From Pontibacter actiniarum (GTDB lineage: Bacteria; Bacteroidota; Bacteroidia; Cytophagales; Hymenobacteraceae): a DNA stretch of 64,000 nt. The notes beneath the pieces are model-generated. The model was given only the letters and a program-made list of their open reading frames with translations, made no database searches and had not been told where the DNA came from. Below are positions 33,363 to 43,700 of this stretch, piece by piece; the stretch's first letter is position 1; every line of letters starts with the position of its first letter. Where the stretch lies: positions 372,001 to 436,000 of the forward strand of contig NZ_CP021235.1 of the NCBI RefSeq assembly GCF_003585765.1, read 5' to 3'. The position numbers were made by a program, and so were the translations under genes.

Positions 33363-35105
33363 ATGAATTTTATACTTAGTAGCCTCATTTTTACACCCCT
33401 GCTGGCCGCACTGATCGTGCTACTGCTGCCCGCACGCCTGCAGAAGCCTGTAAAGGCCGTGGCGCTGGTGGGCGCGCTGGTGCAGATGGGGCTTTCCATA
33501 CTTCTATACTTCCGGTTTGATGGTTCCACCGTTGCCAACGGGCAGCAGGGCTATCAGTTTGTAGAGAAAGTAAACTGGATCGGTTTTGCCCTGGGCAGCC
33601 TGGGCCGTTTCCAGATAGACTATTTTGTGGGCGTTGACGGGGTAAGCATCAGCATGGTGCTACTCACAGGCATTGTGGGCGTTATTGGCGTGATCTCCTC
33701 CTGGGCCATCACCAAAAACGTGAAGGGTTATTTTCTGCTTTACCTGCTGCTGCTTACCAGCGTCATGGGCTGTTTCCTGGCCTTAGACTTCTTCCTGTTC
33801 TACCTCTTCTTTGAGTTTATGCTGCTGCCGATGTACTTCCTGATAGGCATCTGGGGCGGCCCGAAACGCGAATACGCAGCTATTAAATTCTTTATCTATA
33901 CGTTGGTCGGCTCTCTCTTCATCCTGCTGGTGATGATCGGGCTGTACACGTCGGTGATAGACCCTGCGGCTACAGCGGCACAGATGGGGCTACTGGATCA
34001 GGGAACTGCGGTAGGAGCGGATGTGCTGAAGCAGGTACAGCAGATGCTACAGCGCAGCCAGATCAGCAATTACAACCTGGTGCACACCTTCAGCATACCG
34101 GCCATGATGGAGCCAGCCAACTTTATCCCGGGTAGCCTGCTGCATGTGCTTTCGGGCGCGATGCTCTGGGATTTGCCTTTGCGCTTTATCGCTTTCCTGC
34201 TGCTGTTCGCCGGCTTTGCCATCAAGGTGCCGTCAGTGCCGGTGCATACCTGGCTCCCAGACGCGCACGTGGAAGCGCCTACACCAATCTCTGTTTTGCT
34301 GGCGGCTGTGCTGCTTAAAGTGGGGGGCTATGGCCTGATTCGCATTGTGTATCCTGTTTTCCCGGATGCCGGGGCCTACTTTGCCGTACTGGTGGGCGGC
34401 TTAGGCGTCTTGTCCATCATCTATGGCGCGTTGAATGCGCTGGCCATGAACGACCTCAAAAAGCTGATTGCCTACTCTTCGGTATCGCACATGGGCTTTG
34501 TGCTGCTGGGCTTAGCCTCGCTCACGATTGAGGGCGTGAACGGCGCGATTTACATGATGTTCAGCCACGGCATCATCTCCGCTATGCTCTTTTTGGTGGT
34601 AGGGGTGATTTATGACCGCGCCCATGACCGCATGATTCAGAACTTCAGGGGGCTTGCCAGCGTGATGCCGGCCTACACGGCCTTTGTGGTCATCGCCTTT
34701 TTCGCCTCGCTCGGTTTGCCCGGCTTCTCCGGTTTTATTGCCGAGCTGTTGGTGCTGGTGGGTGGCTTTGGAGCACCGGAGGCTACGGGTTTGCTACCGC
34801 GCTGGCTAACCGTAGTGGCTGTATTCGGGCTTTTGCTTGCAGCAGCTTATTACCTATGGGCCTTGCAGCGCATGTTCTTCGGCAAGTACTGGATTTTTCC
34901 GGAACTAAGGGCCGAGGCCGTGATGACCGACCTTAACAAAAGAGAGTACCTGATGCTGGTGCCCTTGGCGGTGCTGGCGCTACTGTTTGGCATATTCCCG
35001 CACCTTCTCCTCGACAAAATAAGCCTGACCGTAACCGGCTTTACAGAGCTGTTACTGCAGCGCGGGCAGGAGCAACTGGGCCTCATTTTTTCAAGACTAC
35101 AGTAA
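33363..35105 (+). CDS. nuoM: NADH-quinone oxidoreductase subunit M
   Basis: 580 residues, proton-pumping antiporter-like subunit. Family stretches include FFLFYLFFEFMLLPMYFLIGIWGG, VPVHTWLPDAHVEAPTPISVLLAAVLLKVGGYGLIR and AYSSVSHMGFVLLGL. An insertion of about 60 residues around 200-260 (the QMGLLDQG region) lengthens it compared with E. coli NuoM. The TAA is followed directly by the GTG of nuoN. Confidence 0.95.
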   Translation: MNFILSSLIFTPLLAALIVLLLPARLQKPVKAVALVGALVQMGLSILLYFRFDGSTVANGQQGYQFVEKVNWIGFALGSLGRFQIDYFVGVDGVSISMVLLTGIVGVIGVISSWAITKNVKGYFLLYLLLLTSVMGCFLALDFFLFYLFFEFMLLPMYFLIGIWGGPKREYAAIKFFIYTLVGSLFILLVMIGLYTSVIDPAATAAQMGLLDQGTAVGADVLKQVQQMLQRSQISNYNLVHTFSIPAMMEPANFIPGSLLHVLSGAMLWDLPLRFIAFLLLFAGFAIKVPSVPVHTWLPDAHVEAPTPISVLLAAVLLKVGGYGLIRIVYPVFPDAGAYFAVLVGGLGVLSIIYGALNALAMNDLKKLIAYSSVSHMGFVLLGLASLTIEGVNGAIYMMFSHGIISAMLFLVVGVIYDRAHDRMIQNFRGLASVMPAYTAFVVIAFFASLGLPGFSGFIAELLVLVGGFGAPEATGLLPRWLTVVAVFGLLLAAAYYLWALQRMFFGKYWIFPELRAEAVMTDLNKREYLMLVPLAVLALLFGIFPHLLLDKISLTVTGFTELLLQRGQEQLGLIFSRLQ

Positions 35106-36611
35106 GTGAACGAGCAGGCAGTATATTTAGCAGATCAGTTGAACGCCATTATTGCTGGGGCAGGCACACTGCTGCCCGAGTTCCTGCTGGCCTTCTTCTT
35201 CCTGCTGCTCGTTACCCTCGACCTTTTCAAATCAAAAGCCATCAAGCGGCTGCTGCCCTGGCTGGCGCTCACTGGCCTTTTTTCGGGGCTGCTGCTGCAG
35301 GTGCTCGGAGGCTACGCCGGTGTAGAGGAGCCTTTCCTGAACCTGCTGGTATCCGACGGGGTGGCCCGCTACGGCGGCATCCTCTTTAGCGCCGCCGGCA
35401 TCTTCACTGTTTTCATGGCCCTGCAGCACCGCGGGCTGGAGAAGCTGGAAGAGGGCCGGGGGGAGTTCTATGCGCTGCTGCTGGTGCTGGTGCTGGGCCT
35501 CAACCTGATGGCGAAGTCGGTGAACCTGCTCATGGTGTTCCTGGCTATCGAAACGGTGTCCATTGCTTCCTACATCCTCACGCTAACTTTTAAGCAGGAG
35601 AAACGCGCCGTAGAGGCAGGCCTGAAGTACGTGCTTTACGGGGCCTTGTCGGCAGGGGTGATGCTCTACGGCATGTCCTTTTTCTACGGTCTTACGGGCA
35701 CGTTAAACTATACTTCGGATGTGTTTGCACTTAGCCTGATGCAGGCGGACGGGCTGCTGGTAACCGTGGCCACCGTACTTGTACTGGCTGGCTTTTTCTT
35801 TAAGATATCGGCGGTGCCGTTTCATTTCTGGGCACCCGATGTGTACCAGGGAGCACCGCTGCCGGTGGTGGCGCTGTTTTCTACCGCCCCGAAGATGGCG
35901 GGCATACTGGTTATACTTCGCTTTGTCACAAACTTTGCCGACGCTACGACTTTCGCCGATGTGCAGCTGCTGCTAGGCATTGCAGCCATAGCCACACTGG
36001 TGATCGGTAACTTTACGGCCCTGTGGCAGAAAACGCCGCGCAGGCTGCTGGCTTATTCGTCGGTGTCGCACGCCGGCTTCCTACTGATGGCGCTGCTGGC
36101 CTTTGGCTCCAGCTACACTTCGGCGGTGCTGTTCTACCTGACGGTGCTGCTGTTCATGAACTTCGGTATCTTCCTGGTGCTGCAGGTGGCAGAGGAGCGG
36201 TTCGGAGTAAAAACGCTGGAGGATTTTTCTGGTTTGGGGCGTCTGCAGCCGTACCTGGGCGTGATGGCGGTGCTGTACCTGCTGTCCTTAACGGGGCTGC
36301 CGCCTTTGGGTGGCTTTATGGGCAAATTACTGGTGTTCAGTAATGTATGGGAGGCTTACACGTTGAGCGGAAACACGCTTTTACTAGTGCTGCTTATCAC
36401 CGGCATACTGCTGACGGGCGTGGCGCTTTTCTATTATATCAAGATACCATACTACCTTTTCTTTAAAAGGAATCAAACTCAGGAAAATTTAGTTATTTCA
36501 CCGTCGAATAAACTGCTGCTGGCACTGTTTTCCCTGCCGCTGCTGGTCCTGTTCTTTAAACCCGACCTGCTGCTGCGCTGGATAGAGCAACTGCTTGCCC
36601 ATACACTATAA
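35106..36611 (+). CDS. nuoN: NADH-quinone oxidoreductase subunit N
   Basis: 501 residues, third antiporter-like subunit. Marks: LLMVFLAIETVSIASYIL, KISAVPFHFWAPDVYQGAPLPVVALFSTAPKMAG and AYSSVSHAGFLLMALLAF. It starts with GTG immediately after the nuoM stop (TAAGTG), implying translational coupling. purF follows after 8 nt. Confidence 0.95.
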   Translation: MNEQAVYLADQLNAIIAGAGTLLPEFLLAFFFLLLVTLDLFKSKAIKRLLPWLALTGLFSGLLLQVLGGYAGVEEPFLNLLVSDGVARYGGILFSAAGIFTVFMALQHRGLEKLEEGRGEFYALLLVLVLGLNLMAKSVNLLMVFLAIETVSIASYILTLTFKQEKRAVEAGLKYVLYGALSAGVMLYGMSFFYGLTGTLNYTSDVFALSLMQADGLLVTVATVLVLAGFFFKISAVPFHFWAPDVYQGAPLPVVALFSTAPKMAGILVILRFVTNFADATTFADVQLLLGIAAIATLVIGNFTALWQKTPRRLLAYSSVSHAGFLLMALLAFGSSYTSAVLFYLTVLLFMNFGIFLVLQVAEERFGVKTLEDFSGLGRLQPYLGVMAVLYLLSLTGLPPLGGFMGKLLVFSNVWEAYTLSGNTLLLVLLITGILLTGVALFYYIKIPYYLFFKRNQTQENLVISPSNKLLLALFSLPLLVLFFKPDLLLRWIEQLLAHTL

Positions 36612-36619
36612 ACGTACTC

Positions 36620-38515
36620 ATGAGCGACGCAATAAAGCACGAATGTGGTATAGCCCTGATCAGGCTCAGAAAACCAATCTCCTACTACGCTGAGAAGTAT
36701 GGCACACCGATGTACGGCATCAATAAGCTGTATTTGCTGATGCAGAAGCAGCACAACCGCGGCCAGGACGGGGCGGGAGTTGCCAGCATCAAAATCAATG
36801 CGTTGCCGGGCATCGACTACATCAGCCGGTTCCGCTCCGTAAAGACCCGTGCCATCGACAGTATCTTCGGCAAGATCGGGAAGGAGTATAAAGGCCTGCA
36901 GGAGGCTTACCCCGAAAGAGCGGAAGACGTGGAGTGGGTGTGGGAGAACATGCCTTTCCTGGGCGATGTGTACCTGGGCCACCTGCGCTACGGTACCCAC
37001 GGCCTTAACAGCGTGGATAACTGCCACCCGATGGTGCGCGAGAACAACTGGCGCAGCCGCAGCCTGGCCGTGGCCGGTAACTTCAACATGACCAACGTGG
37101 ATGAGCAGTTCAACAAACTGCTGGACCTGGGGCAGCACCCGAAGCACAAATCAGACACCATTACGGTGCTGGAGAAGATCGGCCACTTCCTGGACGAGGA
37201 GAACCAGCGCCTCTTCGACTACTATAAAAAAGGCGACTATACCAACAAGGAGATCACGCAGCTGATTGAGCAGAATCTGGACATGCAGCGTGTGCTCAAG
37301 CGGGCTGGCAAAGACTTCGACGGGGGCTATGCCATGGCTGGCCTGACGGGCTTTGGCGCCTCTTTCGTGATGCGCGACCCGAACGGTATCCGGCCTGCCT
37401 ACTATTACATGGATGAGGAGGTCGTGGTTGTTGCGTCCGAGAAGCCTGCGATCAAAACGGCCTTCGGTATTGATTACAGCGAGATCAAGGAGATTAGCCC
37501 CGGCCATGCCCTGATCATTGACAAAGCCGGTAACCCGGAGCTGAAGGAGGTTGTGGAGCCCCGCGAGAAACTGTCGTGCAGCTTTGAGCGCATTTATTTC
37601 TCCCGCGGCAACGATCCGGAGATTTACACGGAGCGCAAGAACATGGGCCGGCGCCTTTGTCCGCAAATTCTGGAGGCTGTTAACTACGACCTCAAGAACA
37701 CGGTTTTCTCCTACATCCCGAACACAGCCGAGACATCATGGCTGGGCATGATGAAGGGCATCGAAAACTACCTGCGCGACTACCGCAAAAAAGCCATTCT
37801 GAACCAGAGCCTGTCGGAGGAGCAGCTCGACGAGATTCTACAGTTCAAGCCGCGCGCCGAGAAACTGGTGATTAAGGATGCCAAACTGCGCACCTTTATT
37901 ACCGACAACGACAGCCGCGACGACCTGGTGACGCACGTGTACGACACGACGTATGAGGTAGTGAAGAAAGGCGTGGATACGCTGGTGGTACTCGATGACT
38001 CTATCGTGCGCGGCACTACCCTGGAGAAAAGCATTATTAAGATGCTGGACAAGCTGGAGCCGAAGAAGATTATCATCGTATCGTGTGCCCCGCAAATCCG
38101 CTACCCGGACTGCTACGGCATTGATATGTCCCGCATGAAGGAGTTTGTGGCTTTCAGGGCACTGCTGGGCTTGCTGAAAGACACAGGTCAATGGGATAAA
38201 CTGCAGGAAACCTACAACAAGTGCCTTGCCGCCGCCGGCACCCCGGCCTTCAAGCAGACCAACTATGTGCAGGAGCTGTACGACCTGTTCACGCACTATG
38301 AGCTGGCGGATAAAGTGGCCGAGATCGTGAAGGCACCGGAGGTGAAAGCCGAGGTACAGGTGATCTACCAAACCATCGAAGACCTGCACGAGGCATGCCC
38401 GAGCCACAAAGGCGACTGGTACTTTACCGGCAATTACCCAACACCGGGCGGTACAGGCGTAGTAAACAGAGCCTTCATGAACTTTGTGGAGAACAAGTCT
38501 GGAAGGGCTTATTAA
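36620..38515 (+). CDS. purF: Amidophosphoribosyltransferase, long Bacteroidota form
   Basis: 631 residues; first step of purine synthesis, making phosphoribosylamine from PRPP and glutamine. The Ntn nucleophile is Cys9 in KHECGIA, exposed after removal of a short propeptide. RGQDGAGVAS and GHLRYGTHG belong to the glutaminase domain, and LVVLDDSIVRGTT is the PRPP loop. At 631 residues it exceeds the usual ~480-500, with an extended C-terminal part beyond the PRPP domain. A long-form paralogue is known in Bacteroidota, so it may coexist with a standard PurF elsewhere. It lies 8 nt after nuoN and ends at a strong terminator, so it probably shares the complex I transcript. Confidence 0.9.
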   Translation: MSDAIKHECGIALIRLRKPISYYAEKYGTPMYGINKLYLLMQKQHNRGQDGAGVASIKINALPGIDYISRFRSVKTRAIDSIFGKIGKEYKGLQEAYPERAEDVEWVWENMPFLGDVYLGHLRYGTHGLNSVDNCHPMVRENNWRSRSLAVAGNFNMTNVDEQFNKLLDLGQHPKHKSDTITVLEKIGHFLDEENQRLFDYYKKGDYTNKEITQLIEQNLDMQRVLKRAGKDFDGGYAMAGLTGFGASFVMRDPNGIRPAYYYMDEEVVVVASEKPAIKTAFGIDYSEIKEISPGHALIIDKAGNPELKEVVEPREKLSCSFERIYFSRGNDPEIYTERKNMGRRLCPQILEAVNYDLKNTVFSYIPNTAETSWLGMMKGIENYLRDYRKKAILNQSLSEEQLDEILQFKPRAEKLVIKDAKLRTFITDNDSRDDLVTHVYDTTYEVVKKGVDTLVVLDDSIVRGTTLEKSIIKMLDKLEPKKIIIVSCAPQIRYPDCYGIDMSRMKEFVAFRALLGLLKDTGQWDKLQETYNKCLAAAGTPAFKQTNYVQELYDLFTHYELADKVAEIVKAPEVKAEVQVIYQTIEDLHEACPSHKGDWYFTGNYPTPGGTGVVNRAFMNFVENKSGRAY

Positions 38516-38561
38516 GGTAAATTATAGACAGGCTGCATAATCAGCAGTTCTGTTACGCAAT

Positions 38562-38610
38562 AATAAAGGGCAGGGCCGGTGCAACTACTGCACCGGCCCT
38601 GCCCTTTATT
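38562..38610 (+). terminator. Very strong terminator ending the nuo-purF unit
   Basis: A 22-bp uninterrupted stem around the 5-base loop ACTAC (38584-38588), with arms beginning AATAAAGGGCAGGG. It ends in TTTATT. It would stop any transcript from the complex I cluster. Confidence 0.92.
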
Positions 38611-39265
38611 AACTACCTCTGTTTTCGTGCTCTCTGGCGCAAGTCTCTCCTTCTGGCGCAAGCGTCCGCTTGTGCCGTTGACTGCCTCTGTTTATACTTA
38701 AACACCCCCTGCTGGCCTCCTGCTGGCGCGAGTTTGTAACTCGTGCTTTAAAATAATGCTGAGTTTGCAACTCAACTGGCTCGCAGAGCCATACTTGCAG
38801 CTGACTTTCGAAACAGCTTCTCTGGCGCAAGCGTCCGCTTGTGCCTCCAACTGCCTTGGCTATACTTGCTAAAACACTGCTTTCCGCATCTCCAAGCAAG
38901 CTATCTTTTCTAGTTCCCGTTCATCCTCCAGCTCTCAAACACCCAACGCTTCACTTCTTGCTTTGGAGCGCTCACGGCCGCGAGGGTTCGTACTGGGGTT
39001 AGGGCCCCTCGATAAGGGCATTGCGCTGTGTGCCTGAAGCTGCTGCCCTCGCTCCGCTGCAGGCTGCCCTAGCGGGCACCGCAACTCGCACAAGGCGCTC
39101 TTTTCGAGGGCCCCTACCCCCACCCAAGGCCTGGGATAATTATTTTTAGTAGCCAAAGCTGACGCTGCTCCTGTAAAGCTTTGTAGGGACAAGTCGCGAC
39201 CTGTCGACGCGCGATACTGCTAGCTATAAGTTCTATAGGTTAGCCACACACTTACAACTCCTTGG
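38611..39265. repeat. Nest of palindromic repeats
   Basis: No gene. The palindrome TCTGGCGCAAGCG/CGCTTGTGCC occurs as identical 25-bp copies at 38652-38676 and 38821-38845. Between them are a hairpin GCGCGAGTT/AACTCGTGC (near 38726-38746) and GAGTTTGCAACTC. At 38994-39122 is an element with 19-bp inverted ends (17 of 19 match). A further short palindromic motif, ACAAGTCGCGACCTGT, lies near 39189-39204. These look like REP-type and MITE-type repeats gathered in one intergenic site. Confidence 0.75.
38994..39122. repeat. MITE-like element with 19-bp inverted ends
   Basis: Left end TGGGGTTAGGGCCCCTCGA and right end TCGAGGGCCCCTACCCCCA pair at 17 of 19 positions. The 129-bp element is non-coding. 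It shares the 13-mer GGTAGGGGCCCTC (inverted, 39106-39118) with the 28.5-kb element. Confidence 0.6.
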
Positions 39266-40213
39266 CTACAGTAGAACAATCGCGCCCAGAGAACCCGCAG
39301 CAACCAACACCCAGAGTATAACTCCATGGTAAAAGGGCCGGGCACTGATACTGCGGAGCGTGTTGCGGTTAAGGTTGGCGCCAATGAGGAAGAGCGAAAG
39401 CAGCAGGCCTTTTTTAGCGGCGAAAAGTATCGGCGGTGCAATGGCCGGCACGGCAGGTACAAAAGTGACAAGCACAGAGGCAAGTACAAACAGCAGGATA
39501 AACAGCGGCACGCTTACCTTGGCGCCGCCCGCCTTAAAAGCCATACCCGACACCAGGACCAGCGGCACGATCCAGAGCGCGCGCGTCAGTTTGAGGGTGG
39601 TGGCAAGTTGCAGCGCCTCCGGGCCGTACTTGGAGGCAGCGCCTACAACAGAGCTGGTGTCATGGATGGCAATGGCGGCCCAGGTGCCAAACTGCTGCTG
39701 CGTCATCCCGAGGGCATGGCCTACGGCCGGGAAAACGAACAGCGCCACCGCGTTCAGGATAAACACCACGCCTAACGAAACAGAGATTTCCTGTGCGCTT
39801 GCCTTTATAGCCGGGGCCACGGCCGCAATGGCGCTTCCGCCGCAAATGGCGGTGCCCGACGATATCAAATGTGTGAGCTTAGGGGCTGTGTGCAACAGCT
39901 TGCCCAGCAAAAAACCAAGGGCCATGGTTACCGTGAGCGAGACAGCTGTGTAAAGAAGGCCACGCAGGCCGGTTTCGGCAACCTGGTAAAGATCAATGCC
40001 GAAGCCTAAACCAACCACCGCTGCCTGCAGCACATACTTGGAGGCCGCATCAGACCACTCCTGAAAAGGGTTTCCCAGTACAAGCCCGACAAACAGCCCG
40101 AGCGCAAGTGCTTCAGGGGAGCTAAACCACGGGGAGAAAAGTATGAGAATGGCAGCAAGTATAAAAGCCGCTTTTTGGAGCAGGAGAGAAGGGCGGTTCT
40201 TCGTCAGGGGCAT
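39266..40213 (-). CDS. YeiH/UPF0324-family membrane transporter
   Basis: 315 residues with about ten membrane helices. The family stretch SSGTAICGGSAIAAVAPAIKA and the later AIHDTSSVVGAASKYGPEAL are clear, as is LTRALWIVP. Members are annotated as putative sulfate exporters, and some are linked to taurine or sulfonate use, but no such genes are nearby. The ATG at 40213 gives the normal cytoplasmic start; a frame extending to 40354 would add 47 unrelated residues. Confidence 0.85.
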   Translation of the reverse strand: MPLTKNRPSLLLQKAAFILAAILILFSPWFSSPEALALGLFVGLVLGNPFQEWSDAASKYVLQAAVVGLGFGIDLYQVAETGLRGLLYTAVSLTVTMALGFLLGKLLHTAPKLTHLISSGTAICGGSAIAAVAPAIKASAQEISVSLGVVFILNAVALFVFPAVGHALGMTQQQFGTWAAIAIHDTSSVVGAASKYGPEALQLATTLKLTRALWIVPLVLVSGMAFKAGGAKVSVPLFILLFVLASVLVTFVPAVPAIAPPILFAAKKGLLLSLFLIGANLNRNTLRSISARPFYHGVILWVLVAAGSLGAIVLL

Positions 40214-40758
40214 AGTATGGTTACGCGTAAGTAGTGGCGATACAGGCCGTGCCGTCTGTATACGCTGCGAAAAGCCGAAGGTAGAGTTATTTTGGGAGGT
40301 TGAAAAGCATTGCAGCCTCAGAAATAGGTGCCCGCACAACTGTGCTTTTGCCATCGCCTGTTAGTCCTTTTTGTTGCGCCAGCTGTAGCCCCTGCTCTAG
40401 GTCCTAACACAGGAGCGACTCTGTCTGTTTTCACTCCCGCCCAATAGGAACAGCAGCAGAGAGTACAAGCCTGCCTTGGCCACAAACACAGAAACTGCGC
40501 CTGCCCATCGGAGCTGAGAAAAAGCGCTCGTTCTTTCTTAGAGCAGCTTCTGGATGACAGGTGGTGTTTTGCAAGTGCTTGTGAGTCAGTGGTGAATAAG
40601 CCGCTTGTGAGTTGGCAGGCGTTTTAAGGGCGCACTTTCGGCGTAAGAAACCGCAGCCTGCGCGTGGCCGGATTTAATGTGATCGAAGACTAGAAACTGT
40701 AGCCTTCAATTTGTATATTTGGATACCTAACTATATCTACCACCTTACCTTACAACGA
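40214..40758. other. Gap, 545 bp, between transporter and amidohydrolase
   Basis: Control region of two divergent genes. Apart from the -7 box at 40714-40721 I see no gene, strong hairpin or repeat. Confidence 0.45.
40714..40721 (+). promoter_or_regulatory. -7 element upstream of the amidohydrolase pair
   Basis: Perfect TAnnTTTG (TATATTTG), 38 bp before the ATG at 40759; the -33 region is weak. Confidence 0.5.
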
Positions 40759-43700
40759 ATGAAGAAAATCTTTACCATTGCGGCCTGTCTTGCTTTAGGA
40801 GCAGGCAGTGTGATGGCGCAGGAGACTTTTCCGCGCAATGGAGTGTACGATGAGCGCTCCGGGCTTGTGGCCTTTACCAACGCCACCGTCCACACCAATT
40901 ATAAAACAGCCATCCCTAACGCTACACTTATTATCCGTAACGGCAAAGTAGAGGCGGTGGGTGCTAACCTGAAAGTACCTGCAGGAGCTGTGGTAATGGA
41001 TGCAAAGGGCAAACATATTTATCCGGGCCTTGTGGATATGTACACCAGCTATGGTTTGCCAGAAGTGAAGGCAGAGCGCAGGAACTGGCGCGCAGCCCCA
41101 CAAATGGAATCTACCAAAGAAGGAGCCTTTAACTGGAATGAGGCCATCAGACCGGAGACAAACGCAGTAGAACTATTCAAAATAGACAGCAAACAGGCTG
41201 CAGAGCTGCGCAAGCAAGGCTTCGGTACGGTGTTGGCCGTACACCGCGATGGTATTGCCCGCGGAACAGCTGCACTGGTAACATTAGCTGAAAAACGCGA
41301 GAACGAAGTAATATTGAAAGACAAAGCCGCCGGCGCACTATCTTTTGATAAAGGTACTTCTAAGCAGGATTACCCAAACTCCTTGATGGGATCTGTGGCA
41401 TTGCTTCGCCAGACCTATTTAGATGCTCAGTGGAATGCGCAGAACCCGGGCAAAGAGCAGAACATTTCGCTAAAAGCTTTCTCGCAGTCTAACAGCTATC
41501 CGCAGATTTTTGAGGCTGAAAATAAACTGAATGCGCTTCGTGCCGATAAAGTAGGCGATGAGTTTGGCAAGCAGTATATTATAAAAGGTGCAGGTGATGA
41601 GTACCAGGCACTGCCGCAGATTAAAGCTACAAACGCACCCATCATCCTATCGCTGGAGTTCCCAAGTGCTTACAACGTCGAAGACCCGTTTGATGCACGC
41701 CGTGTGTCATTGGAAGATATGAAGCACTGGGAAATGGCGCCAGCCAACGCTGCCCTGTTGCAGAAAGCCGGTGTTACCATTGCCTTCACAGCGAACGACC
41801 TGAAGGACAAGAAAGACTTTTTGCCAAACCTGCGCAAAGCCGTGAAGTATGGCTTGAGCGAAGAAGAGGCCTTGAAAGCTTTAACAGCTACACCAGCTAA
41901 ATTACTAAATGCTGATAACATGGTGGGTAGCTTAAACAAAGGTATGCTGGCTAACTTCATCATCACCACCGACAATCTTTTCTCTGAAGAGGGTGTCATC
42001 TTAGAAAACTGGGTACAGGGTGAGCAATACAAGATATCAGAAGTTCCAGCCGATTACCGTGGTGTTTATACTTTAAAATTAGGAAACGGAGCAGAGCGTA
42101 AACTGCTTATTGCAGGCTCAGCCGAAAAACCTGAACTGAAAGTGATTGCACAGGATACTGTGAAAGGCAACATCAGCTTTAAAGGAAATTTGGTTACCAT
42201 CTCTTTTGCAGAGAACAAAGACAGTAAAGAGAGTATCCGCCTGAGCGGTTGGGTAGCAGATAAAAACCTGCAAGGGGAAGGTCAGCTGCCAAATGCCTCT
42301 TCCGTTAAATGGGTAGCTGCTTACTCTGAGGCTATGACGGAGCAGGAGAAGAAAGACCGTGCTAAGAAAGAAGCTGACACCAGCGTAGGAAGTATGATCT
42401 TCCCTTTCCGTGCATACGGACAGACTGAGCTGCCAAAGCAAGAAACCGTGCTTATCAAGAATGCCACTGTCTGGACGAACGAGAAGGATGGCAAACTGGA
42501 GAACGCTGATGTGTTGCTGAAGAATGGCAAAATAGCCAAAGTAGGTAAGAACCTGAGCGAAAACGGTGCTAAAGTGGTTGACGGTACGGGCAAACATGTA
42601 ACACCGGGCATCATTGATGAGCACTCTCACATTGCCCTGGATGATGTAAACGAGGGTACACAGTCTGTAACTTCAGAAGTTAGAATGGCCGATGTAGTGA
42701 ACCCAGAGGACATTAACATCTACCGCCAATTGGCAGGTGGCGTAACAACGTCTCAGTTGCTGCACGGCTCTGCTAACCCGATTGGTGGGCAGTCGGCTAT
42801 CGTGAAGCTGCGTTGGGGCAAGAGTGCGGAAGAAATGCTGGTGAAAGATGCTGACCCATACATCAAGTTTGCTTTAGGTGAAAACGTGAAGCAGTCTAAC
42901 TGGGGTAGTACACAGACGATCCGTTTCCCGCAGTCAAGAATGGGTGTGGAGCAGGTATATGTAGATGCCTTTACCCGTGCCAAAGAGTATGAGCAAGCCT
43001 GGAAGAGCTATAACAAGCTAAGCAAGCGTGAGAAATCTAAAACAGCTGCTCCTCGCCGCGACCTGGAACTGGAAGCCTTAGTGGAAATTTTAAATGACAA
43101 GCGCTTTATCACCTGCCACTCTTACGTGCAGTCAGAAATTAATATGCTGATGAAAGTAGCGGATGAAATGGGCTTTAAAGTAAACACGTTCACGCACATT
43201 CTGGAAGGCTACAAAGTGGCTGATAAAATGAAAGAGCATGGCGTTGGCGGCTCTACCTTTGGCGACTGGTGGGCTTATAAAATGGAGGTGAAAGATGCGA
43301 TTCCGCAGAATGCGGGCATCATGAACCAGATGGGTATTGTAACAGCCATCAACTCTGATGATGCTGAGATGGCGCGCCGCCTGAACCAGGAGGCTGCTAA
43401 GTCTGTGAAGTATACAGGCATGAGTGAAGAAGACGCTCTGAAAATGGTGACGCTGAACCCAGCTAAACTCCTGCACCTCGACGACAGAATGGGTAGCATT
43501 AAGGAAGGCAAAGACGCTGACGTGGTGCTTTGGAACGATAACCCGCTGTCTATTTACGCTAAGCCTTTGAAGACTTTTGTGGATGGTGTTGCTTACTACG
43601 ATGTGGAGCGCGACGAGCAGATGCGCCAGGACCTGGAGAAAGAGCGTATGCGCTTGGTGCAGAAAATGCTGAACGAAAAAACAGGCGGTGCTAAAACACA

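Noticed and set aside
39326..39953. Long plus-strand frames opposite the YeiH-like gene
   Set aside because: The minus-strand product has clear family motifs and membrane helices; the plus frames are shadows.
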